Shown piece by piece: positions 20,557 through 31,789 of a stretch of DNA of 62,509 nt. The translations under genes and the position numbers were made by a program. Source of the DNA: Nemertoderma westbladi (Eukaryota > Xenacoelomorpha > Nemertodermatida > Nemertodermatidae); assembly GCA_032718475.1 (NCBI GenBank), contig JAUCBJ010003634.1, forward strand, positions 1 through 62,509, written 5' to 3'. Within the stretch, counting starts at the first letter, position 1; each line of letters begins with the position of its first letter. The notes beneath the pieces were generated by a model that made no database searches, had not been told where the DNA came from, and worked only from the letters and a program-made list of their open reading frames with translations.

Positions 20557-20565
20557 AACTGTCAG

Positions 20566-20725
20566 GCTGTTAGACTAATATATAAGTAACACACGTCATA
20601 CTGTAAACCAATTGAGGGAAAGGAGCAGGTTACAGAGGCAGGCTTTTCTAACCAAAACAATAAACGGCCACTTTCTGACTTTACCACAGTACCGTTACAG
20701 TACGTGGAGGCCCTGCAACACGTTA
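20566..20725. other. spacer holding an inverted copy of a subterminal repeat
   Basis: 20615-20675 is the inverse of sequences near 19320 and 20350 (AGGAGCAGGTTACAGAGGC), so it is another fragment of the same repeat family. No gene. Confidence 0.5.
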
Positions 20726-20957
20726 GTCCTGCGATTCCAGATACAGAGATAAAATGCAAAAATTTAATTGACAGGCTTTACATCTAATATTATCGATCTT
20801 CTGCTTAGCACACTGGGCACATCTGCCTCGCCCATCATCTAGCTGAGGCATGTGGGCATTCAGAGCATAAGAAACAATTGGTGGAAGAATCTTCTTGCGG
20901 TAATTGGAGGGAGCTTCCCTAGTACGGCTGCAGAAGTTTCCAATAGACACTGTTCGA
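20726..20957 (-). pseudogene. piggyBac transposase C-terminal relic
   Basis: The minus-strand frame reads an 'HMPQLDDGRGRCAQCAKQK' segment, then 'IRCKACQLNFCI'. The pattern C-x2-C ... C-x2-C ... C after a His-Pro stretch matches the C-terminal cysteine-rich finger of piggyBac (DDE_Tnp_1_7/PGBD) transposases. The catalytic core is absent, and the relic is adjacent to the Helitron start at 20969. It shows that piggyBac transposases have existed in this genome, in line with the TTAA elements nearby. Confidence 0.55.
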
Positions 20958-21267
20958 GATTAAGTTTATCCACGAAGCTAAGGAAAATCAACTACTTTCG
21001 CTAAGAAAGATTTTCCTTAGCTGAGATGGTCTATTCATAGTGGGCTATTTTACTTGTATGGAGCAGATTTGGGGTTTTTGACCGGTGAAAAAACTAGCCT
21101 TTAAAAGTACCCTGAAATTTTGCATGTATATACTACTCGTCGAGGCGCATCGTGTGGGATGGGTCTCATATCCAGGAAAAATCTGGTTTCCATGGCAACG
21201 GACTTAGAAAAAAGTCTATGTATTTCAAGTCAATATTTAAAACTCTATTTGTAGGAAAACTATAATA

Positions 21268-21473
21268 TTAAACGATAAAACAAAGGAAGGACTGTCAGCC
21301 ACAGGTATGAAAAAATAGTAGGTAATTAGGCCTAGCAGACGTTTCTGACTGGCTTACGAAACGTCTGCTAGGCCTAATTACTTACTATTTTTTCATACCT
21401 GTGGCTGACAGTCCTTCCTTTGTTTTATCGTTTAATATTTACTCGCCACATTCCCCAACATGAATTTTAATTC
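21268..21473. mobile_element. 206-bp foldback insertion in H2
   Basis: Two near-perfect 82-bp arms (21264-21345 and 21358-21439) flank a 12-nt loop. AAAACTATAATA occurs on both sides (21256-21267 and 21474-21485); since H2 has it once, this is a 12-bp target duplication. About 34 bp of non-palindromic sequence follows the right arm. The mechanism is unknown. Confidence 0.75.
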
Positions 21474-21489
21474 AAAACTATAATAGATA

Positions 21490-22765
21490 CGAGAAAGGCA
21501 TTTCCTAAAGTAAATGCAACCACGAAGCTAAGGAAAATTAAACAAACGGCCACACTTTGGTTCGTTGCTTATAGCCTAGTTTAGTAGCAATTGCCAATAA
21601 TTTACTTCTATTCCCATGGAAACTAGAGTTCTCTGGAACTGTGGGTTTTACCTTTGAAAAAAGATTCAGTCCAGATTGTGGTTCAGATTATAACACATAT
21701 ACCGAGTTTCAGAAACTATTGTAGTTTATGTCCAAATTACCGATTTTCTATCAAAATGCATCTGTTTGCAGTGGTTGTCATGGAAACTGAAAAATATAAT
21801 AATGTAATTCGGATGCAGAATAAGTCATATAGTGGGGGTAGGTCTTGGTCCCAAGTCATAATACTATTAACTTGTGCTTCAAATTATCATTTTATAAATA
21901 GTAACATCTGTTTAGTCTTGTTGCTATGGTAACTGTACTTTCTAATTAACCTCAAACGGCTTGGATGGATATGGAAATTATAGATGAGTTACAAAACCCC
22001 AAGTTTATATATATTACAGTTTTGCTAGAAATAGAGTTATCAATATAGACTTGAATGATATAGAGTTTAATAAACTACAGTTACCATGGTAACTAAATTT
22101 CTGGAATGATTTAAGTTTCACTAAAAGTTCCAACTAGTGGTGCAGATAACACATACCCAGTTTTGTAAAATTTTATCGCGAAGTCTATGTACAAATGAAT
22201 AATTTTTCTATAAAAACATCTGTTTTCGGCGGTTGTCATGGTAACTGAAAAATAGAACAATGTAATTCGGATGCAGAATAAGTTATATAGTGGGGGTAGG
22301 GGTTGGTCTCAAGTCATAACACCTTGCCCTTAGGCCTCAAATTAACATTTTATAAATTTTAACATCTGTTTATCCCGGTTGCCAAGGTAACTGGATTTTC
22401 TATTTAGCCTCAATCTGATCTGCTATGGACCTTATAGTTGTGTTGCAAAACCCCAAGTTTATATCTATTATAGTTTTCCTACAAATAGAGTTATAAATAT
22501 TGACTTGAAATACATTGACTTTTTTTGAAGTCCGTTGCCATGGAAACCAGATTTTTCCTGGATATGAGACCCATCCCACAGGATGCGCCTCGACGAGTAG
22601 TATATACATGCAAAATTTCAGGGTACTTTTAAAGGCTAGTTTTTTCCGGAATCAAAAAAACCCAAATCTGCCTCACACAAGTAAAATAGCCCACTATGAA
22701 TAGACCATCTCAGCTAAGGAAAATCTTTCTTAGCGAAAGTAGTTGATTTTCCTTAGCTTCGTGGA
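21490..22765 (-). mobile_element. Helitron-like copy H3, inverted inside H2
   Basis: Complete 1,276-bp copy on the minus strand, 5' TCCACGAAG at 22765 and 3' CTCG at 21490. The H2 sequence GATA|TAAACTTGG is interrupted without loss, so insertion was between A and T with no target duplication. Confidence 0.88.
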
Positions 22766-23729
22766 TAAACTTGGGGTTTCTCAACACAACTATAAGGTCC
22801 ATAGCAGAGCCGATTGAGGTTAAAGAGAAATTCCAGTTACCTTGGCAACAGGGCTAAACAGATGTTAAAATTTATAAAATGTTAATTTGAAGCCCTAAGG
22901 TTAAGGTGTTATGACTTGGGACCAACCCCTACCCCCACTATATAACTTATTCTGCGTCCGAATTTGATTGTTCTATTTTGCAGTTATCATGACAACCGCT
23001 GAAAACAGATGTTTTTATACAAAAATAACTCATTTGGACATAGACTTCACGATAAACTTTTACGAAACTGGGTATGTGTTATCTGGACCACTAGTTGGAA
23101 CTTTTAGTGAAACTCAAAACATTCCAGAAATATCTAGCTACCATGGTAACTAGTTTATTAAAGTCTATATTGTTCAAGTCTATATTCATAACTCTATTTG
23201 TAGCAAAATTGTAATATATATAAACTTGAGGTTTTGCAACTCATCTATAAGGTCCATATCCAAGCCGTTCGAGGTTAATTTCAAAAATCCAGTTACCATA
23301 GCAACAGACTAAACATATGTTAATATTTATAAAATGATAATTTGAAGCACAAGTTAATAGTATTATGACTTGGGACTAACCCCTACCCCCACAATATGAC
23401 TTATTCTGCATCCGAATTACATTGTTCTATTTTTCAGTTTCCATGACAACCACTGCAAACATATGCAATTTGATGGAAAATCGGTAATTTGGACATAAAC
23501 TACAATATTTTCTGAAACTCAGTATATGTGTTATCTGAACCACAATCTGTACTGAATTTTTTTTCAAAGGTTAAAGCAACAGTTGCAGAGAACTCTAGTT
23601 TCCATGTGAATAGAAGTTAATTATTGGCAAATGCTAATAAACTAGGCTAAGCAACGAACCAAAGTGTGGCCGTTTGTTTAATTTTCCTTAGCTTCGTGGT
23701 TGCATTTCCTTTAGGAAATGCCTTTCTAG

Positions 23730-25174
23730 TCCACGAAGCTAAGGAAAATCAACTACTTTCGCTAAGAAAGATTTTCCTTAGCTGAGATGGTCTATTCATA
23801 GTGGGCTGTTTTACTTGTATGGAGCAGATTTAGTGTTTTCTGATAGGTGAAAAAACTAGCCTTTAAAAGTACCCTGAAATTTTGCATGTATATACAACTC
23901 ATCAAGGCGCGTCGTGTGGGATGGGTCTCATATCCAGGAAAAATCTGGTTTCCATGGCAACGGACTTAGAAAAAAGTCTATGTATTTCAAGTCAATATTT
24001 GTAACTCTATTTGTAGGAAAACTATAATACATATAAACTTGGGGTTTCTCAACACAACTATAAGGTCCATAGCAGAGCCAATTGAGGTTAAATAGAAAAT
24101 CCAGTTACCTTGGCAACCGGGCTAAACAGATGTTAAAATTTTTAAAATGTTAATTTGAAGCCTAAGGTTAAGGTGTGATGACTTGGGACCAATCCCTACC
24201 CCCACTATATAACTTATTCTGCGTCCTAATTTGATTGTTCTATTTTGCAGTTACCATGACAACCGCTGAAAACAGATGTTTTTATACAACAATTATTCAT
24301 TTGGACATAGACTTCACGATAAAATTTTACAAAACTGGGTATGTGTTATCTGGACCACTAGTTGGAACTTTTAGTGAAACTCAAAACATTCCAGAAATAT
24401 CTAGTTACCATGGTAACTGGAGCTTATTAAAGTCAATATCATTCAAGTCTATATTTTTAACTCTTGTTTGTAGGAAAACTGTATTAGATATAAATATTGG
24501 GTTTCCCAACTCAACTATAAGGAAGGTCCTTAGAGGAGCCAATTGTGGTTAATTAGAAAATCCAGTTACCTTGGTAACCAGGCTAAACAGATGTTATAAT
24601 TTAAAAAATTATAATTAGAAACACATAATCAGAAATTAGTCTATATTTTTAACTCTTGTTTGTAGGAAAACTGTATTAGATATAAATATTGGGTTTCCCA
24701 ACTCAACTATAAGGAAGGTCCTTAGAGGAGCCAATTGTGGTTAATTAGAAAATCCAGTTACCTTGGTAACCAGGCTAAACAGATGTTATAATTTAAAAAA
24801 TTATAATTAGAAACACAAGTTAAAGGCATTATGACTTGGGACCAACCCCCACCACCATAATATCACTTATTCTGCATCCAATCTACGTTGTTCTATTTGC
24901 CAGTTACCTTGACAACCACTGCAAACAGACTTTTTAACAAATTAATAATTAATTTTGCACATAAACTACTCAATGAAGCTTCCTTGAAGTCGATGTGTAA
25001 CCTGGAACCACAAACTAGATCTTAATGTAAAACTCAGCATTTCTAGAAAAGTCCAGTTACCTTGGCAATACCGGGAATTCTTTTAACTCGGTAAATCAAT
25101 GAACTGATGAGTCAAAGAGTGTCTAATTTTCCTTAGCTTCGTGGTTGCATTTCCTTTAGGAAATGCCTTTCTAG
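23730..25174 (+). mobile_element. Helitron-like copy H4
   Basis: It starts directly after the CTAG of H2. At 1,445 bp it is longer than the norm because 24446-24637 is tandemly duplicated at 24638-24829 (192 bp). The 3' third is more diverged. It ends CTAG before TATTAATCG. Confidence 0.85.
24446..24829 (+). repeat. 192-bp tandem duplication inside H4
   Basis: The block beginning AGTCTATATTTTTAACTC occurs at 24446 and 24638. The copies are near identical, so the event is recent. Confidence 0.88.
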
Positions 25175-25299
25175 TATTAATCGTAAATGAAACCGGAACA
25201 TGGACTTTCGATACAACTCGTAGCTGGCCTTCATCTGATCACAGAGATCTACCCCACTCACGACTTGGTTGTAGACTTGGACTGATTTTAGACAATGTA
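25175..25299. other. short unique spacer between Helitron copies
   Basis: 125 bp of sequence not related to the Helitron family, ending GACAATGTA before H5. It may be original host DNA. Confidence 0.5.
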
Positions 25300-26240
25300 T
25301 CCACGAAGCTAAGGAAAATCAACTACTTTCGCTAAGAAAGATTTTCCTTAGCTGAGATGGTCTATTCATAGTGGGCTATTTTACTTGTGTGAGGCAGATT
25401 TGGTTTTTTTTGATTCCGGAAAAAACTAACCTTTAAAAGTACCCTGAAATTTTGCATGTATATACTACTCGTCGAGGCGCATCTTTTGGGCCGGGTCTCA
25501 TATCCAGGAAAAATCTGGTTTCCATGGCAACGGTCTTCAAAAAAAGTCTATGTATTTCAAGTCAATATTTATAACTCTATTTGTAGGAAAACTATAATAG
25601 ATATAAACTTGGGGTTTCTCAACTCAACTATAAGGTCCATAGCAGAGCCGATTGAGGTTAAATAGAAATTCCAGTTACCTTGTCAACCGGGCTAAACAGA
25701 TGTTAAAATTTATAAAATGTTAATTTGAAGTCTAAGGGCAAGGTGTTATGACTTGGGACCAACCCCTACCCCCACTATATAACTTATTCTGCGTCCGAAT
25801 TTGATTGTTCTATTTTGTAGTTACCATGACAACCGCTGAAAACAGATGTTTTTATACAAAAATTACTCATTTGGACATACTGTAGTCTTCGCGATAAAAT
25901 TTTACGAAACTGGGAATGTGTTATCTGGACCACTACAGTTGGAACTTTTAGTGAAACTCAAATCATTCCAGAAATATATAGTTACCTTGGTAACTGTATA
26001 TTAATAAAGTCTATATCATTCAAGTCTATATTCATAACTCTATTTGTAGAAAAACCGCAATAGATATAAACTTGGGGTTTCTCAACTCAACTATAAGGGC
26101 CATAGCCGAGCAGATTGAGGTAAATTAAAAAATCCTGATACCATGGCAACCAGGCTAAACAGATGTAAAAGTTTATAAAATTATAATTTGAAGCACAAGT
26201 TAATAGTATTATGACTTGGGACCAAGACCTACCCCCATTA
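25300..26240 (+). mobile_element. Helitron-like copy H5, host of H6-H9
   Basis: It starts TCCACGAAG after A. It is interrupted at ...CCCCATTA by H6 and resumes at 42683 (TATGACTTATTC) to 42761, at 44029-44081 and at 45351-45439, each time exactly where the inserted copy ends. Its own 3' end is missing. Confidence 0.85.
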
Positions 26241-27370
26241 TCCACGAAGCTAAGGAAAATCAACTACTTTCGCTAAGAAAGATTTTCCTTAGCTGAGATG
26301 GTCTATTCATAGTGGGCTATTTTACTTGTGTGAGGCAGATTTGGTTTTTTTTGACCGGTGAAAAAACTAGCCTTTAAAAGTACCCTGAAATTTTGCATGT
26401 ATATACTACTCGTCGAGGCGCATCTTTTGGGCTGGGTCTCATATCCAGGAAAAATCTGGTTTCCATGGCAACGGACTTAGAAAAAAGTCTATGTATTTCA
26501 AGTCAATATTTAAAACTCTATTTGTAGGAAAACTATAATAGATATAAACTTGGGGTTTCTCAACACAACTATAAGGTCCATAGCAGAGCCGATTGAGGTT
26601 AAATAGAAAATCCAGTTACCTTGGCAACCGGGCTAGACAGATGTTAAAATTTATAAAATGTTAATTTGAAGCCTAAGGTTAAGGTGTTATGACTTGGGAC
26701 CAACCCCTACCCCCACTATATAACTTATTCTGCATCCGAATTACATTGTTCTATTTTTCAGTTACCATGACAACCGCTGAAAACAGATGTTTTTATTCAA
26801 AACTTAATCATTTGGACATAGACTTCACGATAAAATTTTACAAAACTGGGTGTATTATCTGGACCACTAGTTGGAACTTTTAGTGAAACTTAAATTATTC
26901 CAGAAATTTAGTTACCACGGTAACTGTAGTTTATTAAACTCTATATCATTCAAATCTATATTGATAACTCTATTTGTAGCAAAACTGTATTGTATTTAAA
27001 CTTGGGGTTTTGCAACTCATCTATAAGGTCCATATACAAGCCGTTTGAGGTTAATTAGAAAATACAGTTACCATAGCAACAAGTCTAAACAGATGTTAAA
27101 ATTTATAAAATGATAATTTAAAGCACAAGTTAATAGTATTATGACTTGGGACTAACCCCTACCCCCACTATATGACTTATTCTGCATCCGAATTACATTG
27201 TTCTATTTTTCAGTTTCCATGACAACCACTGCAAACAGATGCATTTTGATAGAAAATCGGTAATTTGGACATAAACTACAATATTTTCGGAAACTCAGTA
27301 TATGTGTTATCTGAACCACAATCTGTACTGAATTTTTTTTCAAAGGTTAAAGCAACAGTTCCAGAGAACT

Positions 27371-28641
27371 TGTACGCGCTTTTGAAGACCTTTAGCAGTT
27401 TAACCTGCCAAATTTTATATGTCTTTTAGTTAATTAAAACCACTTTAGCATACGACAATAATTTATGCTAATACGCAAAACATTAGCCGAAGTCAGCCCA
27501 TGCGCGATCATTCACCCGATGGATCTACACCCGGGAGACTGAATTCGGATGCTTGAATTGGATTATTACAGTGTAAGGTTGCAGTGTATACCTAATATAT
27601 TATTCGATAGATCGTTAATAATTAATCTCTGACAGATATTATTGGCTTTCGGGAAATATTAACAGTTCCTTTAGGACGTGGCGCTTTATCTATTTAAACA
27701 GAACTAAGACTTATACTAAACGCAACGATACTGCTTATGATTAAAGTATAAAGCGTATTCTTTAGGAAATACTTTGTTACCAATCTCAATCATACACACT
27801 ATTCTGCCGACAGTCAGTACATTTGATCACACATAAAGAGAGCAGTAATTGACTCACGTAGGGTCTGCTAAATAACATTGGATTCAATACACACCACATT
27901 AATATAAATCGCAATTGTTATGTATAGCCGGTCTCTCTAACCTGTAGTGTTATCAAGAAAATTGGGAATTGGGTGATTTATCCGTATTATCCAAATAGCA
28001 ATATTTCCATCAACAAATATGTACAATTAATAACTGACGGTAAAATAACAGTACAAACAATATGATTAATGCAATTAAATTAAGTGAGTTAATGCTGTCT
28101 TTCGATTTGATTGATTAATTAATTAAGATTTGTTTCGTTAGGTAACAGTTTATACTTTCGATAATTCAAGCAGTTTACGGTACAGCAGTATCTATCCAAA
28201 AATGCCGGTGTTTCTGGCTTAGACAGCAATAACAACCAAGTAACAAGAAAAAACAGTAAGACTGAACACTCTCCTTATGATCGGCAGGAAAGCTACACGT
28301 CGACAGGAAAAACCGCCCTGATTGGCCCAAGCCAAACAAAGAACCACGCGGCCAATGGCTGTTTCCATGTCAGCAACCAGCTGCTAGATGTCGTAATATG
28401 AATCATCACGGCTAAGCTGTGAAAGGTGGTTGGTGCATTACAAGTTTTTTGTCTTACCATGTCCACTAAAACACGTATATAGCAGAATTACTTTTATGTC
28501 CGTTAAAACCCCTGTAAAGGTACCTTGCGGGCGAGGGGAATATATATACAGCTAGAAAACCTTTTTTAGAGTATTCCAGCGCCTGGGGGGGAACTGGCCA
28601 GCAAAGGCAAACGTATCAGTTATCCCACAAAAGCTTTTACA
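27371..28641 (-). repeat. 3' LTR of the BEL/Pao element
   Basis: 1,271 bp. It differs from the other LTR by a 2-bp AT indel near 27450 and one substitution near 28237 by eye. A TATATATA run lies near 28543. The minus-strand sequence just before it ends TTCTGGGAGCGG, a short purine stretch that may serve as the polypurine tract. Confidence 0.92.
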
Positions 28642-28719
28642 CCGCTCCCAGAAAATGGGATTTAAGTCTATAAAATATACAAAATCACAGTTTCTAAAAT
28701 ACAAAAATACTCTAAACAG

Positions 28720-29829
28720 TTAGTCTTTCTTGCGCGGACGGCGTTTACGCAGTTTTTTGAAGCTAGCAAGAGTCCTTTTCTCTTTGGGGCGAGCCACTTT
28801 ACTAGGAGGGCTATAACTCCTGGGTGAAGGGTGCAATATGATTGCATCAGAAGGTATGGGATTGCGATCGGTATATCCGCCGGTCGAAGTACCGGGTTGA
28901 TTAACATCAACGTCCGGGGAGAGGGGTCTAACGGCTTTGAGAGCTCGTTTCAAGACAGCCGCTCTTACGGGTCCTTTACGAGTGGTCTGAACGAGGGCCG
29001 TGGGTGGACCATAGGCAGTTAGAAACTTCCTTGGTTTAATGGTTCTTTCTAACTCACGTTCGCGGGCTCGATACTCATAAGGCCGTCGATATACTTCTTG
29101 TAACTCAGGGTGTGAGTTGACGAATAAGTCTCCATAGGCAGGGTCTTGACGGATAAAGTTTATTAAGTTGTAAGACTGGATGTCACTCGGATTAATGCTC
29201 CTGAGGAATTTGCGTACATATTTGGTTGAAATACATTCTCCAACGCGTTTCAATAGTTCATAACTTGATAGGCGCGATTTCTGCTCGACGGAGGCAAACA
29301 AATATGGATGGAACGCATAAACTCCTTCGTAGGCGCGTCCGGGATAATAGCGATGGCGTGAGTCACAATGTAAATCAGCGTTCGCTTCCCAAGCTCTGAT
29401 ATAACGTAGTACAATCATTTCATCTACGCTCTCTAAATCATGGTTAAAGGGACAATCAAAGCTGGCGTGTCCTTTTAATTGACAATGATGGCATTGAGTC
29501 ATAAATTGGGGGCAGACGGCAAAAATGTGCAAATTATTAAGCCGACAATATGCACAATAGATTTCCATCGACGGTTGCTCGTGGAAATAGGAACAAAGAT
29601 CGTTGGTGTCCATAGACGTAATATGGTCTCTCGATGCGCACAGCCGACAACGTTGTCGAGAAACATAATTGGCATGGCGATAATCATACGCAGTAAGACA
29701 CTGAGGACCTTGATACCATTCCAATATGTAGTCGCTATCGCTACTCCGAGACGTGGGAGGCTGAATCTCCTCAGATTCTAGACATATTGGTTCGTCTTCC
29801 CAGTCTGTTACGAATAGAATTTTCGTGAT
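28720..29829 (-). CDS. BEL/Pao 3' ORF4, CCHC-knuckle protein
   Basis: The open frame runs from about 29829 to 28720. A 334-codon stretch from a TTG-type start at 29724 is the minimum; no ATG opens it, and the frame overlaps the end of ORF3 by about 50 nt, so frameshifting from ORF3 or splicing may supply its start. The N-terminal third is Cys/His-rich: 'CRLCASRDH', 'YCAYCRLNNLHIFAVC' and a canonical CCHC knuckle 'CHHCQLKGHASFDC'. The C-terminus is strongly basic ('KKLRKRRPRKKD'). This suggests a nucleic-acid-binding, nucleocapsid-like protein. I do not recognise a family. It occupies the position where some retroelements carry an accessory or env gene, but has no signal peptide or membrane segment. 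Confidence 0.6.
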   Translation of the reverse strand: MTKILFVTDWEDEPICLESEEIQPPTSRSSDSDYILEWYQGPQCLTAYDYRHANYVSRQRCRLCASRDHITSMDTNDLCSYFHEQPSMEIYCAYCRLNNLHIFAVCPQFMTQCHHCQLKGHASFDCPFNHDLESVDEMIVLRYIRAWEANADLHCDSRHRYYPGRAYEGVYAFHPYLFASVEQKSRLSSYELLKRVGECISTKYVRKFLRSINPSDIQSYNLINFIRQDPAYGDLFVNSHPELQEVYRRPYEYRARERELERTIKPRKFLTAYGPPTALVQTTRKGPVRAAVLKRALKAVRPLSPDVDVNQPGTSTGGYTDRNPIPSDAIILHPSPRSYSPPSKVARPKEKRTLASFKKLRKRRPRKKD

Positions 29830-30169
29830 CTATTCTCGGTTTATCGTTACGACGCCGCTGGGTATGATATTTAAATAGAACCATTTCCCCTTCGGTGTCT
29901 ACATCGTCCGTATCATGTAAATCGATAGGATGGCCGGTAGTTAAGAAGTCCATATACGTACCATTACGATGCGTATAGCGAGCGGTTAATTTTCGATAGT
30001 CCAATTCACGCGTAAGTTGCTCTTGGGACATCGGCGGTTCGATATAACGACCATCGTCCTCCGTAATAGTCGGATCGGCTTCACCGCGTATCAAGCTATC
30101 CACAAACGCTTGTAAAGGTAGAGTATATCGCTCTCTAATACCAAGGTCATCTTCTATCAATTCCGTCAT
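29771..30169 (-). CDS. BEL/Pao 3' ORF3, unknown acidic protein
   Basis: 132 codons from ATG, rich in Asp/Glu in the first half and Arg near the end ('QRRRNDKPRIDH'). No domain, signal peptide or membrane helix is recognisable. Its end overlaps the ORF4 frame. It might be the N-terminus of an ORF3-ORF4 fusion made by ribosomal frameshifting, or a degraded piece of a larger ORF. Confidence 0.45.
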   Translation of the reverse strand: MTELIEDDLGIRERYTLPLQAFVDSLIRGEADPTITEDDGRYIEPPMSQEQLTRELDYRKLTARYTHRNGTYMDFLTTGHPIDLHDTDDVDTEGEMVLFKYHTQRRRNDKPRIDHENSIRNRLGRRTNMSRI

Positions 30170-31789
30170 ATCTGCTATCTGAGTTTGTTAATATCAATAT
30201 AAGTTAATATTTTAGGTAAGCGGGCGTCGCTTCCTACTAGGCCTTTTGCCCCCGGACAGTGGGTTTCTCAGCGCCGATGTACCGCTGTCGCAGTGTTTAC
30301 GCCAACATGTAGCACAGCACGACAACGATAACCGGCACAAGTCCCACCACTGTCCGTCCCAAAGGCTTGAATCCACTTGAGGTTATCTCGGTAGAGTTAA
30401 GGCTATTTTACAATTGCGATTAGCTACTGTAAACACACTTTAGTAGTAACATTCACCTATAAACGCACAAATTCCATACAATCATTACTTACTGCACACA
30501 TGCATACCATTTGTCCGTTAGTCAGTGTCTTCCAGAATGTCACGTTATTACTATGTATCCTTGGATACTAATAGTGCGTTATGTATACTCTTATGCTACG
30601 CAATGGGGCAAGCTTTTATTTGTCCTTTAACTTGTTTCTAATTCTAGCGTGGGTGTTGCCATGGTGACATTATGGAAAACTAGCGGTAGAATTAGGGCAA
30701 TCCTCATGCATACAGATCTGGGATGTTATTTAATAGTAATTCTTTAATTGTCAATATCCTCTTTATGCATGATTTTATAAATTTTATCGGCTATTGACTA
30801 TATGTTGGAGATTCTCACACTCTAGTACACTCAATATGAATCTCCGCTCCCATGATCTATTAATTACTGGAATTTTGGGAATATTATAAATTGTACAAAA
30901 TGACAATTTATGAAATTCATTTGAATATGAATTTAAATTTATTCCCGTGAATTTTATTATTTGATATTAAATTGACATAAATTTTATTCCAGAGCATATC
31001 TGGGGGCTTAGGATCCTTAATTCTATAAAATAGTTCTTCTAAGAATATCGGTAAATACTGCGATATCTTAATTGACTAGAAATTTTAAAGGATCGGGATT
31101 TTGCAGATTTTAATAAAATATTAAATTAATATTTAGGATGGGCACCGATTTATTCCAGAACTTGTCTGGGGACGTTAACCACTGATTCTAGAATTTGTCT
31201 TTCAAGTGTATCGGTGGGTGCCACGATATCTTAATCGACTAGAATTACAGATGGTCAAAATTTTAACAGATTTATTTGCGATTGACGCTACTGTTAGAGG
31301 GACATCACGCTACTATATGTATTATTTGTTATAAGGTAGAAGAGCAATATCGCACGAAGCAATGTCAGTGTGAAGAGGCAAGTCGTTTCCAAGGTCTACC
31401 CAGAGCTTGGTTTAGCCGAGACACGAGGATCTGAACTTTGCATTCCTAATACTCTGCCTACCAATAATACTTAAATATAGTAGTGGCTTTACCGTACTTT
31501 AAAAAGTACTGACATGTCATCTTACTATAGTCTCGCATTTATAATATAATACGGACAGTAAGGAAAGAGAAATAATTACTTCTTGCCGTCGCATTAAATA
31601 TATATTATAAGTAATTATGTACGTAATAAACACTAATATATTGCACTAATCTACTAACATTCTAAAATAACATTTTACTAAATAAAATTAAATAAAAACG
31701 ATTATAATAAAGTACATAATGATACATACATAAATATAAAATAAAAACAAATATAAAATGATATAGTCACACGCCCACTCCATATGTTA
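30170..31789 (-). other. non-coding segment between gag-protease and ORF3 of the BEL/Pao element
   Basis: RT, RNase H and integrase would be expected downstream of protease, but no RT or integrase motif is visible in any frame. Two related blocks of about 170 bp (starting near 30980 and 31151, TTTATTCCAGA) form an imperfect tandem repeat. Confidence 0.6.

Larger units (their letters stand above)
20969..23729 (+). mobile_element. Helitron-like copy H2 (carries H3 and a foldback)
   Basis: It starts TCCACGAAG after A and ends GGAAATGCCTTTCTAG. Removing H3 (21490-22765) and the foldback with its 12-bp duplication leaves about 1,267 bp, the family length. Family structure: 19-bp CCACGAAGCTAAGGAAAAT at the 5' end and its inverse before the 3' hairpin, a 5' hairpin (stem GCTAAGGAAAATC), a 3' hairpin GCATTTCC-TTTA-GGAAATGC, and CTAG. 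No protein is encoded. Its end touches H4 with no spacer. Confidence 0.85.

Noticed and set aside
21264-21439. microRNA precursor
   Set aside because: The stem is 82 bp and nearly perfect, and it is inside a recent insertion with a target duplication, so a foldback element is more likely.
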